From Alteromonas sp. CI.11.F.A3 (lineage in GTDB: Bacteria > Pseudomonadota > Gammaproteobacteria > Enterobacterales > Alteromonadaceae): a stretch of DNA of 64,000 nt. The DNA is taken from assembly GCF_032925565.1 (NCBI RefSeq), contig NZ_CP136708.1, forward strand, positions 3,968,001 through 4,032,000, given 5' to 3'. This document shows, piece after piece, positions 55,522 through 63,866 of the stretch; the stretch's first letter is position 1; every line of letters begins with the position of its first letter. Made by a program: the position numbers and the translations under genes. The notes beneath the pieces are model-generated. The model saw nothing but the letters and a program-made list of their open reading frames with translations. It did no database searches and was not told the DNA's origin.

Positions 55522-58500
55522 TTAGTCTTCAAGACCTACAGTTACCCAGCCTAGCGTCCAGTTAGCTTCGCCATCGAATGCACCCTTATAATCAGTGCTA
55601 TCGAAGAAGCTATCTAGCGTAGACGCATCAAAACCAGAACCAAGTAACGCTGAATCACTGCTTGGCACATAGCCGGTTGCGTCATCGAAGCTTAATGCGT
55701 CAATATCTGCAACAACGGTGTTACCATCTTGTGCTTCAAACCACTCTTGGGTTGTTGCCGTGCCAATCACATCAGAACCAAATGCGCTTGTAGACTCACA
55801 AGCCACTGCAGAATGGGTAACGGTAAGTGACGCATCTGCTGCATTCGCAATTGATTCATCACCGTTAACGCGTAGGCAGTTGCTGTAGTCAGCGCCGCCA
55901 GTTACCACTAAGTTTTTAATGGTTCCTGCAGTACCGTTGCGCAGACGTACACCATTGGTATCTGTAGAACCAATGATGGTTACATTAGATACAGTAGGTG
56001 TTGTAAGTGGTGTCCAAGTAGGATTGTCTTCATTGTTGTCAGCTTCAAATGCGTTGTCGCCGCCATTAAGACCCTGTTTGATAAGTACGTACTGAGCCTT
56101 ACCTGTCCAACCGAAAGACCAATCCAGTGAGTCATCACCGATGGCTGTTAATACTAAGTGGCTAACGTTTACCGTGCCACCAAAGAACTCAACACCATCA
56201 TCTAAGTTCTCGTGCACTTGGATGAAGTCTACTTCTGTACCACTACCAACACCAGCAAATGAAATACCGTTTAGTTCATCACCTGCTGCCAGTGCTTTAC
56301 CTGCATGCTTAACAATAACGTAGCGGAATGTACCAGAGCTATCTTCTGCATCGGCGCCGCCATATAGACCAGCGTCACCTTCAGCAGATACACCACATGC
56401 TGCTAATTCAGCCTCTGATGTTGCGTCGTCGTCGCCTGTATTACACAAGTTAGTTGGCGCATTACCTAAGATAACTAGGCCGCCCCATTGACCGATAGTC
56501 GTTTCGCCACCTGTCATATCTTCAGATGAGGTGAACGTGATAGGCAATGTTGCTGTACCAGACGCTTCCATCTTTGAACCGCGGCGTACCACTAAGAAAT
56601 CGTCGCCATCTTCACCAAATACGGTAGTACCGCGTTGGATATAAAGCGTAGCGCTATCAGCATTATCGTTACCTACTGCAGTACGGCCTTTAATTAACCA
56701 GTGAGCATCATTGGTTAAAGAAACGTCAGCAGTAAAGATAGTATCAGCAGCTAGTTGATATACAGGCTTATCTGTAATGGCGGCAAAGCTGCCTGAAACG
56801 TCAGTCGCTAGGCCTTGCTCAAAGGCGTTAGTCACATCTGAAGGGATTGAGTCGTTAACCGCAACAGTCCAACCATCCATCCAGTTGTTTTCGCCATCAA
56901 ATGCGCCGATGTAGTCAGTTGATGTGAAGAAATCACTGTCAGCAGACATATCAACGCCAGCGCCAAGTAAAGGAGAACCAGAGCGAGGTGTGAAGCCATC
57001 GGTAGAAAGCATTAAGGCTTCAGCCGTTTGTACACTGTTTCCAGTTTGACCGGTAAACCACGCTTGTGTTGAATCACCGCTGATTTCATCAGATCCAAAG
57101 TTGTCATCTGTCTCACAGGCAACCACTGAATTCTCAACAGAAAGTGCACCAGATTCTGCATTAGCGATAGATTCAGCACCGTTAACACGTAGGCAGTTTG
57201 AGTAGCCTTCACCCGCCGTAACCACTAAGTTACGAACTGCTCCTGCAGTACCGTTACGTAAACGCACACCGTTTGTGCCATCGGCACCAACAATGGTTAC
57301 GTTCGAGATAGTTGGGCTAGTAAGCGGTAACCAAGCTGGATTATCTTCGTTGTTATCCGCTTCGATAGCATTATCGCCACCTGCAGCAGATTGCTGGATA
57401 TAAACGTTTTGTGCGTTACCAGTCCAACCAAATGACCAATCTAGTGAGTCATCGCCGATATCAGTCAACACAATGTTGCGAACACTTACTGTACCACCGA
57501 AGAATTCAACACCGTCATCAAGGTTTTGGTGAACTTGAATAAATTCAACTTCAGTACCAGAACCAATACCCGCAAATGAAATACCGTTTAGCTCGTCACC
57601 TGCCGCTAATGCGCGACCTGCGTGCTTAACGACGATATAGCGAAGTGTACCTGAATTATCTTCAGCATCTGCACCACCGTATAGGCCTGCATCGCCTTCC
57701 GCGGCTACGCCACATGCCGCTAATTCCGCATCTGAAGTATCAGAATCATCACCCGTGTTACATAGATTAGTGGGTGCGTTACCAAGAAGCACTAAACCGC
57801 CCCATTGACCAATTGACGTTTCTTGACCCGTTAGGTCCTGAACTGAGGTAAATGTAATGGGTGCACTGGCCGTGCCTTCAGCTTGAATCTGAGAGCCTCG
57901 ACGCACTACTAAGAAGTCATCGCCTTCTTCGCCGAACACCGTGGTGCCTTGTTCAATGTAAAGTACTGCATTATCTGCGTTATCGTTACCAACCGCTAAG
58001 CGACCTTTAATTAGCCAGTAAGCATCGTTAGTTAACGTTACATCACTGGTTAATGTTGTATCTTCAGCAAGTTCATAAACTGGCTTATCGGTTAATTCTG
58101 GGAAGTTAGCAGATACATCTGTTGCTAAACCTTGTTCGAAAGCCGTTTGGATATCCGTTGGAAATCCACCATTTACGCCAACCGTCCAACCGGTAGTCCA
58201 GTCTTCACCAGCAGGGTCAAATGCACCGATGTAATTTCCACTGTTAGCTAACGGCGATGCAGAAGTTGGGAAATAACCGTTATCTTCAAATAATAGTTCT
58301 GATGGTGTAAGCACACTATTGCCTGTTTGGCCTTCAAACCAAGCTTGTGTAGACTCACCGCCAATCTCATCTGAACCAAAGTTGTTGGCAGGTGTTTCAC
58401 ACGCAACAACAGAGTTAGTAATTGAAAGCTCGCCAGATTCTGCATTAGCAATAGACTCGTCACCATTTACACGCAAGCAGTTAGCGGCCAAGGTAGAACC

Positions 58501-59426
58501 TGTTACCACGACGTTTGATAACACACCCGCAGTGCCGTTACGTAAACGTACGCCGTTAGTGCCATCGGCACTTACAATGGTTACGTTAGAAATCGTTGGT
58601 TTGGTAAGAGGTAACCATGAAGGATTATCTTCATTGTTATCCGCTTCAATGGCGTTATCGCCGCCGTCAGCAGATTGCTGAATGTAAACGTTAGTTGCAC
58701 TACCCGTCCAGCCGAAAGACCAATCTAGTGAATCATCACCAATATCAGTAAGTACGACATTGCTTACACTAACCGTACCACCGAAAAATTCGATACCGTC
58801 ATCAAGGTTTTGGTGAACTTGAATGTGATTAACGGTGGTTTCAGAACCGATACCCGCAAATGAAATACCGTTTAGTTCATCACCAGAAGCCAACGCTTTA
58901 CCCGCATGCTTAACAACAACGTATTCAAGCGTACCCGAGTTGTCTTGAGCGTTGTTGCCGCCATATAGGCCTGCATCACCTTCAGCAGACACACCACAAG
59001 AAGCCAGTTCATCGTCAGACGTTTGGTCATCATCACCAGTGTTACAAAGGTTGGTTGGTGCATTACCGAGTAATACCACACCACCCCATTGGCCAATTGA
59101 TGTTTCTTCGCCAGTAACATCTTGTATAGATGTCATAACGATTGGCGCTGAAGATGAACCAGACGCTTCAATTTGTGAACCACGGCGTACCACTAGGAAG
59201 TCATCACCGTCTTCACCGATAACCGTAGTACCTTCTTCAATGGTAAGTACTGTTGAATCAGCGTTGTCGTTACCTACAGCCGTACGACCTTTAATGATCC
59301 AGTGTGCATCGTTCGTCAACGTCATGTCTTGCGTTAACACTAAGTCGTCGTTTAACCGATAAACAGGTTTATCGGTAATAGTAGAGAATTCGCTAGATGC
59401 ATCTGTCGCCAAGCCTAATGAAAATG
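55522..59426 (-). repeat. Three tandem approx. 1.3-kb coding repeats
   Basis: Within the lipoprotein gene the units cover about 58142-59426, 56819-58141 and 55522-56818. The same blocks recur in the same order in each, for example NLCNTGDD and WLPLT. Many codons differ between units, so the duplication is not very recent, or the copies have been diversified. Confidence 0.9.
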
Positions 59427-59595
59427 GCGTATCAACATCAGGGGTTGTTGGCGTGGTTGGGGTCGTTGGCGTGGTTGGTGTTGTTGGCGCTGCAACAACT
59501 TCGTCACCTTCGTTAATATTTATATCGCCACCGCAACCTGCAAGAACAAGTGCTGTTGTAATTGCACTGATCTTAAAAACATTACGAATTTCCAT
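55522..59595 (-). CDS. Large three-repeat outer-membrane lipoprotein, beta-helix-like
   Basis: 1357 residues. Lipoprotein signal with lipobox LAGC (Cys21) and Gly at +2, predicting the outer membrane. A Thr-Pro linker (residues 36-52, TTP repeated) follows, then three homologous units of about 430 residues, starting near 57, 485 and 925. Each has GLATD, ITDKPVY, LTNDAHWLIKGR-type strands, FLVVRRGS, IGQWGGLVLLGNAPTNLC, CGVSAEGDAGLYGG, VVKHAGKALA, GDELNGISFAG, FFGGTV, GDDSLDWSFGWTG, EADNNEDNP, GVRLRNGTAG, NCLRVNGDESIANA. These suggest a right-handed parallel beta-helix of solenoid type, acidic, with paired Cys. Each unit resembles a complete single-unit lipoprotein of the family, so this is an in-frame triplication. 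A Pho box precedes it and the receptor gene follows, so it is probably a surface partner that captures the substrate. Function unproven. Confidence 0.85.
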   Translation of the reverse strand: MEIRNVFKISAITTALVLAGCGGDININEGDEVVAAPTTPTTPTTPTTPTTPDVDTPFSLGLATDASSEFSTITDKPVYRLNDDLVLTQDMTLTNDAHWIIKGRTAVGNDNADSTVLTIEEGTTVIGEDGDDFLVVRRGSQIEASGSSSAPIVMTSIQDVTGEETSIGQWGGVVLLGNAPTNLCNTGDDDQTSDDELASCGVSAEGDAGLYGGNNAQDNSGTLEYVVVKHAGKALASGDELNGISFAGIGSETTVNHIQVHQNLDDGIEFFGGTVSVSNVVLTDIGDDSLDWSFGWTGSATNVYIQQSADGGDNAIEADNNEDNPSWLPLTKPTISNVTIVSADGTNGVRLRNGTAGVLSNVVVTGSTLAANCLRVNGDESIANAESGELSITNSVVACETPANNFGSDEIGGESTQAWFEGQTGNSVLTPSELLFEDNGYFPTSASPLANSGNYIGAFDPAGEDWTTGWTVGVNGGFPTDIQTAFEQGLATDVSANFPELTDKPVYELAEDTTLTSDVTLTNDAYWLIKGRLAVGNDNADNAVLYIEQGTTVFGEEGDDFLVVRRGSQIQAEGTASAPITFTSVQDLTGQETSIGQWGGLVLLGNAPTNLCNTGDDSDTSDAELAACGVAAEGDAGLYGGADAEDNSGTLRYIVVKHAGRALAAGDELNGISFAGIGSGTEVEFIQVHQNLDDGVEFFGGTVSVRNIVLTDIGDDSLDWSFGWTGNAQNVYIQQSAAGGDNAIEADNNEDNPAWLPLTSPTISNVTIVGADGTNGVRLRNGTAGAVRNLVVTAGEGYSNCLRVNGAESIANAESGALSVENSVVACETDDNFGSDEISGDSTQAWFTGQTGNSVQTAEALMLSTDGFTPRSGSPLLGAGVDMSADSDFFTSTDYIGAFDGENNWMDGWTVAVNDSIPSDVTNAFEQGLATDVSGSFAAITDKPVYQLAADTIFTADVSLTNDAHWLIKGRTAVGNDNADSATLYIQRGTTVFGEDGDDFLVVRRGSKMEASGTATLPITFTSSEDMTGGETTIGQWGGLVILGNAPTNLCNTGDDDATSEAELAACGVSAEGDAGLYGGADAEDSSGTFRYVIVKHAGKALAAGDELNGISFAGVGSGTEVDFIQVHENLDDGVEFFGGTVNVSHLVLTAIGDDSLDWSFGWTGKAQYVLIKQGLNGGDNAFEADNNEDNPTWTPLTTPTVSNVTIIGSTDTNGVRLRNGTAGTIKNLVVTGGADYSNCLRVNGDESIANAADASLTVTHSAVACESTSAFGSDVIGTATTQEWFEAQDGNTVVADIDALSFDDATGYVPSSDSALLGSGFDASTLDSFFDSTDYKGAFDGEANWTLGWVTVGLED

Positions 59596-59640
59596 TAAAT
59601 TCTCCAGTTAGATCTTAGTTTGAATTTCAAAGTCCGGTAG

Positions 59641-59674
59641 AGGTTAAATGAGAAGGGTGACATTTTTGTTACAA
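59641..59674 (-). promoter_or_regulatory. Pho-box promoter of the lipoprotein gene
   Basis: Minus strand 59674-59657 reads TTGTAAC-AAAA-ATGTCAC, two PhoB half-sites with an 11-bp period (11 of 14 half-site bases if the last base may be C or T). After a ten-base spacer comes TAACCT (59641-59646) as a weak -10. The lipoprotein ATG lies 45 bases further. Confidence 0.7.
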
Positions 59675-59802
59675 ATGCACATTCAAATAGAAATATTTGG
59701 AACTTTTATAAATAGTCTTAAATGTCTTTAAGATTGTCTTGTTTTTTAGGTAGTTAAAACGAAATTTAGGGATTTCAGCAGATGGTTATATTGAAAGATT
59801 TG

Positions 59803-60612
59803 CTAATTTCTATCTCGAAACCACTTGGTTATGACGTTTTTATTACCCGTAGTCACCGGTTCAGCATAATGCAGAGTATTAAAATTAGGCGCGCCTGTTT
59901 GGGTCAAATTGTTCCATATCAGTGCTGCGCCTCGGCGGGGCTTTATCGACACCCCAATTTTTGTAAAATGTGTATGCCCCCCCTCCACGACATCGTCTAA
60001 ATAAATCATGCAAGTCCATGTCCGCTGACCTCTTGTTTTTGCATGTTCTAGATATTGTGGTGTGCCTGGCGGGAAGAAATCAAAATGCGGTTTAAAATAT
60101 TGCCCTTCCTCATAATGTTGTGCTTGAATCACCTCTTTTTCTCCTACGCCCAAGTCTAAGAAGTTGACGACGCGGCTATCTATTGAGGTAAATAATTCGC
60201 TCTGCATGAAGGCGAGTTCACAAGTGGAAGATGTTCTAATTCCTGCTGTAGAAGGAGCTCCAGTGAGTTTTGAGGGCGTAAGTTTACTTGAAGAAAGGCT
60301 TATCACCTCGTGGCACTCGTCAGCAGATAGAAAGTCGTCAACGCGATAGAGCTGAACTTGCTCTTCATCGTACAAACAACTCACATTCTGATTTGAAGGC
60401 TGATGTAAAAACGCAGGAAATGCGAGCTTACGGTAAAATTCTATGTCTCGGTCGAAAACATGCTTTTCAGGTAAATTGCTGCCTAGAAGCGAGCGAACGG
60501 TTTTTGCGTCAAACCCATTTAGAGTTAACTGTTCAATAATTACGGGCAGTGCCGTGCCTGATAAAAGGTTTTTTACTACCCAATTTTTCCAGCGTGATGA
60601 AACGTGCTCCAC
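59803..60612 (-). CDS. Prolyl 4-hydroxylase-like 2-oxoglutarate/Fe(II) oxygenase
   Basis: 269 residues from a GTG at 60612, chosen because AGGTGGG lies five bases upstream and the frame further up would run back into the pstS gene. The C-terminal half is a P4H-type double-stranded beta-helix with the iron triad: His and Asp in YFKPHFDFFPPG, and the distal His in TLHYAEPV, followed by the 2-oxoglutarate-binding Lys in NKNVITKWFRDRN. RIVVE-type residues precede. An N-terminal region of about 100 residues has no recognised domain. No signal peptide, so it acts in the cytoplasm. It lies 25 bases after pstS in the phoB-phoR-pstS unit. Its substrate is unknown; family members hydroxylate proline in proteins. 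Confidence 0.88.
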   Translation of the reverse strand: MEHVSSRWKNWVVKNLLSGTALPVIIEQLTLNGFDAKTVRSLLGSNLPEKHVFDRDIEFYRKLAFPAFLHQPSNQNVSCLYDEEQVQLYRVDDFLSADECHEVISLSSSKLTPSKLTGAPSTAGIRTSSTCELAFMQSELFTSIDSRVVNFLDLGVGEKEVIQAQHYEEGQYFKPHFDFFPPGTPQYLEHAKTRGQRTWTCMIYLDDVVEGGHTHFTKIGVSIKPRRGAALIWNNLTQTGAPNFNTLHYAEPVTTGNKNVITKWFRDRN

Positions 60613-60637
60613 GATTACCCACCTGCTTGTACAATAA

Positions 60638-61600
60638 CTAATCAACCAACCTACGCTGTCTAAGCAGCATATCTTCTCGAATAGGAAAGTACCCATCTCG
60701 TGATACTTGCTCTTGGCCTTGTTCAGACAAAATATAACGCAGAAACTCTCTTTCAAGAGTAGGTAGTGGCTCACCAGGTTTTTTGTTTATCACCAAATAC
60801 AAGAAACGAGAAAACGGATAAGACTCACTGCGAACGTTATCTATGGTAAGTGGCACTAAAGAATCTTTGCTTTCACCTAATGGCAGCGCCCGCACTCCTG
60901 CAGTTTTATACCCGTAGGCGGCGTAGCCCATCGCCCCTTTGCCTGAAGCCACAGATAGCACCACTGATGCCGACCCCGGCTGTTCGTTAACTGTATTTCT
61001 AAAGTCACCGTCACACATGGCTATGATTTTAAATAGCCCATAGGTTCCTGATACCGAATTTCGTCCGTACAAGCGAATTGGAGCGCGATAACCGTTCGCG
61101 TCAATGCCTAACTCTGACCATCTATTGATTGGCCCATCCCCTCCGCAAAATTGTGTTTGGGAAAAAATAGAATCGACTTGGTTTAAGGTTAGCCCTTGCA
61201 ACGGATTGCGGCGTTCAACAAAGATAGCGATGGCGTCCATCGCAACCTTAAGGACTAAAGGCGGGTAACCGTGCTTGCGGGTAAAGTCGCGAATCTCGCT
61301 AGGTTTTAATTCTCGGCTCATTGGGCCGATAGTGGCGGTTCCTTCAATGAGCGCAGGGGGCGCAGTAGAAGAACCAGACGCTTGAATTTGAAAACCCACC
61401 TGCGGATAGAGGGCTTTGAATTCTTGTGACCAAAAAGTCATTAAATTCGCGAGTGTGTCTGACCCTACCGAAGTAATTTTTCCTGCCACCCCAGGTTGAC
61501 GTTCGTATTCTAACTCGTGGGTAGTTTCAGCGCCTAGCGAGCCTGAAACAAGAAGCAAAACGGCCACATTGCACAAGGCGATGAATTGCTTTATTCGCAT
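60638..61600 (-). CDS. pstS: PstS-family phosphate-binding protein
   Basis: 320 residues. Signal peptide about 1-23 (cleaved SLGA-ET). Phosphate-binding motifs: SVGSDTLANLMTFW, QASGSSTAPPALIEG, IGPMSREL and RNSVSGTYGLF, which supply the Ser, Thr, Asp and Arg that surround phosphate in PstS-type proteins. The ATG immediately follows the phoR stop. No pstC, pstA or pstB genes follow, so it is an orphan; it may feed a Pst transporter elsewhere or pass phosphate from the outer-membrane receptor encoded downstream. Confidence 0.9.
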   Translation of the reverse strand: MRIKQFIALCNVAVLLLVSGSLGAETTHELEYERQPGVAGKITSVGSDTLANLMTFWSQEFKALYPQVGFQIQASGSSTAPPALIEGTATIGPMSRELKPSEIRDFTRKHGYPPLVLKVAMDAIAIFVERRNPLQGLTLNQVDSIFSQTQFCGGDGPINRWSELGIDANGYRAPIRLYGRNSVSGTYGLFKIIAMCDGDFRNTVNEQPGSASVVLSVASGKGAMGYAAYGYKTAGVRALPLGESKDSLVPLTIDNVRSESYPFSRFLYLVINKKPGEPLPTLEREFLRYILSEQGQEQVSRDGYFPIREDMLLRQRRLVD

Positions 61601-62902
61601 TTAAATTTGCTCCGCAATTAACTCTTTATCCAGCACAAAGGAAAACTGACTGCCCTCCCCTAAAGTGCTAGCAATGTCTAAACGAGAATTATGGTGGCTA
61701 AGTACGTGCTTCACTATCGACAACCCCAATCCTGAACCACCGGTTTTGCGTGACCGTGCTTTATCAACCCGATAAAAACGTTCTGTGAGTCGATTAAGAT
61801 GATTGGATTCAATGCCATCGCCATTATCGTGCACCGCGAACTTTGCGCCTTCCTCATCATGCCGCCAATATACATGAATTTCACCACCAGGTGGAGTGTA
61901 GTGCACCGCATTAAATACTAAGTTAGAACAAGCACTTCGTAGCTCGGTTTCAACCCCAAAGACTTTAAGGTCGGTATCAATATGAAATTCAATATGGTGT
62001 TGTTTTTCTTTATTCAGTGCTTGGGCTTCTCGCTCTATCTGAGACAGTACCGTGGGAATATTAACCACATTTTCGTAAATCCGTTCCGAGCTGGCTTCAA
62101 TGCGAGACAACACCAATAAATCTTCAATCAAATTTTGCATACGATGAGTTTGCGCAGTCATCTCCTTCATGGCTTTTTGCATAAAAGGATCTGCGGTTTC
62201 ATCCACTGGCAAGATTTCTAAATAGCCATTGATAACCGTGAGAGGCGTTCGTAGTTCATGTGACACATTGGCGACAAAATCTTTACGCATGGCCTCTAAC
62301 TGAGAGACGCGGGTAATATCTCGCGCAATCAATAACAGGTGCTCGTCGCCATAAGGCATAACCCGATATTCAAAGGTTTTATGCGGGTTGGTTGGTGATG
62401 GAACTTCAATAGGATATTTGAAATTTCCAGCATGAAAATACTGAATAAATTCTGGGTGTCGTAGTAAGTTATCGAGCCTTCTGCCCGCATCTTGTGGCCA
62501 CTTTAAGCCCAGATCCAACCGCGCTAAGCGGTTACACCAGATAATACATGCTTTAGAATCTACTACTACCGCTGCATCGGGGAGTGCTTCAGACCCCTCA
62601 CGGAAGCGCTTCACTAGTTCGCCAAGCTCTTTACGCTTATTCCTGTTTCTGCGCTGCAGGTAATAAATACCTTCGTAAATATGCTCCCACACACCACGCA
62701 CTGTGGGTGGTGACATCTTACGGCTATGCCATAACCAGCGGTTAAGCTTGTATAAATGCCAATAGTTGAAAATGAGCAGCAAGGTGGCGCCAATGGCTAC
62801 AGCAAATAACATGTCATTCATGTACCAACCGATTAGCGCGAATACCAGAAGGTATAGCACTAGTCGAAGCGTACTTCTCAGCCATGAGAACGGGTAATAC
62901 AT
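61601..62902 (-). CDS. phoR: Phosphate regulon sensor kinase PhoR
   Basis: 433 residues, the E. coli length (431). Two N-terminal transmembrane helices near 10-30 and 32-50, a charged linker, a PAS domain (about 100-195; ALPDAAVVVDSKACIIWCN), HisKA with phospho-His in FVANVSHELRTPLTVINGY, and the HATPase with NLVFNAVHYTPPGG and GGSGLGLSIVKHVL. No periplasmic sensor domain, as usual for PhoR, which senses through the Pst system. 73 bases after phoB and contiguous with pstS. Confidence 0.96.
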   Translation of the reverse strand: MYYPFSWLRSTLRLVLYLLVFALIGWYMNDMLFAVAIGATLLLIFNYWHLYKLNRWLWHSRKMSPPTVRGVWEHIYEGIYYLQRRNRNKRKELGELVKRFREGSEALPDAAVVVDSKACIIWCNRLARLDLGLKWPQDAGRRLDNLLRHPEFIQYFHAGNFKYPIEVPSPTNPHKTFEYRVMPYGDEHLLLIARDITRVSQLEAMRKDFVANVSHELRTPLTVINGYLEILPVDETADPFMQKAMKEMTAQTHRMQNLIEDLLVLSRIEASSERIYENVVNIPTVLSQIEREAQALNKEKQHHIEFHIDTDLKVFGVETELRSACSNLVFNAVHYTPPGGEIHVYWRHDEEGAKFAVHDNGDGIESNHLNRLTERFYRVDKARSRKTGGSGLGLSIVKHVLSHHNSRLDIASTLGEGSQFSFVLDKELIAEQI

Positions 62903-62939
62903 AGTGAATGCGCCCTGAAACAGTGAAACGCGGAGAGCG

Positions 62940-62962
62940 AAGAGACGCTAGTGGCGTCTCTT
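62940..62962 (-). other. Hairpin between phoB and phoR
   Basis: AGAGACGC/GCGTCTCT perfect eight-pair stem with a five-base loop, in the 73-base spacer. No U run, so it is more likely a processing or stability element that separates phoB from phoR levels. Confidence 0.5.
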
Positions 62963-62975
62963 ATCCGCTGGGAAT

Positions 62976-63665
62976 TTAGAGTTTGGTAGAGAAACGGTAA
63001 CCGGCTCCACGCACGGTTTGAATCATAGCATCATGCCCATGACGAGAGATAGCTTTACGTAAACGCCTGATATGTACATCAACCGTTCTATCTTCCACAT
63101 ACACATTCGTACCCCATACATTGTCGAGTAATAGCTCACGGCTATAAACACGCTCTGGGTGGGTCATGAAAAAATGCAGTAATTTGAATTCTGTGGGACC
63201 CATGTCAAGTGGCTCTTCATTAGCCATAACACGGTGAGACACCGGCTCAAGTTTCAAGCCGTTAAATTCAATAGGCTCTTCATTTGATGTAGGCGTTACG
63301 CGTCGCATCACCGCTTTAATTCGAGCGATAAGCTCTTTGGGTGAAAACGGTTTAGTGACGTAATCATCCGCACCCGCATCAAGGCCTCGAATTTTATCTT
63401 CTTCTTCGCCTCTAGCGGTAAGCATAATCACTGGAATATCACGAGTAAACTCATGCTGCTTTAAACTCTTAGCCAATTGCACGCCGCTACCACCCGGTAG
63501 CATCCAATCAAGTAAGATTAAATCTGGGTAAGGTTCACATATTTTTTCTTGCGCTATATCGTAATCTTCGGCTTCAATGATATTAAAACCAGACTGCTCT
63601 AACACAAACTTAAGCATTTCACGGATGGGCGCTTCGTCCTCAACCACCAAAACTGTACGAGACAT
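62976..63665 (-). CDS. phoB: Phosphate regulon response regulator PhoB
   Basis: 229 residues from the ATG at 63665, exactly the E. coli length; AGGA lies eight bases upstream. An ATG seven codons earlier is less likely. Receiver domain with [12 protein letters not shown], phospho-acceptor Asp in [13 protein letters not shown] and [13 protein letters not shown]; OmpR/PhoB winged helix with [38 protein letters not shown] and [10 protein letters not shown]. It binds Pho boxes; three such sites are predicted within this window, including one before this gene (autoregulation). Confidence 0.97.
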   Translation of the reverse strand: MSRTVLVVEDEAPIREMLKFVLEQSGFNIIEAEDYDIAQEKICEPYPDLILLDWMLPGGSGVQLAKSLKQHEFTRDIPVIMLTARGEEEDKIRGLDAGADDYVTKPFSPKELIARIKAVMRRVTPTSNEEPIEFNGLKLEPVSHRVMANEEPLDMGPTEFKLLHFFMTHPERVYSRELLLDNVWGTNVYVEDRTVDVHIRRLRKAISRHGHDAMIQTVRGAGYRFSTKL

Positions 63666-63697
63666 TATTATTTTCCTGCTCATCACAAAACGCCGCT

Positions 63698-63731
63698 ATT
63701 ATTAATGTGCACTGTGACACTTTTATTAAAA
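63698..63731 (-). promoter_or_regulatory. Pho-box promoter of phoB-phoR-pstS
   Basis: Minus strand 63731-63714 reads TTTTAAT-AAAA-GTGTCAC; the downstream half-site matches the consensus at 6 of 7, the upstream at 4 of 7. Ten bases later AATAAT (63698-63703) is a 5-of-6 match to the -10. Same AAAA linker and same spacing as the sites at 59641-59674 and 52634-52667. Confidence 0.65.
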
Positions 63732-63866
63732 CGATTACATTAATGTGTCAAGTTTTCGACAAAGATAGGTAAAACTTTCTTCATAGAGGTTGCTTGTTTA
63801 TTCATACATTTACGCATATTCTTGGCAATGAAGGTCAAGTAAATTGTAGACAGAGGAATGTTGTTC

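Noticed and set aside
58319-59362. Plus-strand open frames opposite the lipoprotein gene
   Set aside because: They are low-complexity antisense shadows caused by the Asp/Thr/Ala-rich coding sequence, and related shadows recur in the repeat units.
55522-59595. Repeats considered as a CRISPR array or mobile element
   Set aside because: The repeat units are about 1.3 kb, coding and in frame; they are protein domain duplications.
60613-60774. N-terminal extension of the oxygenase into pstS
   Set aside because: The sequence lies within the pstS coding region in another frame; the GTG at 60612 has a ribosome binding site.
63746-63763. Alternative Pho-like direct repeat (TTGTCGA, TTGACAC on the minus strand) upstream of phoB
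   Set aside because: Only about 9 of 14 half-site bases match and no -10 follows at ten bases; the site at 63714-63731 is better. The TTGACA here may belong to a basal promoter.
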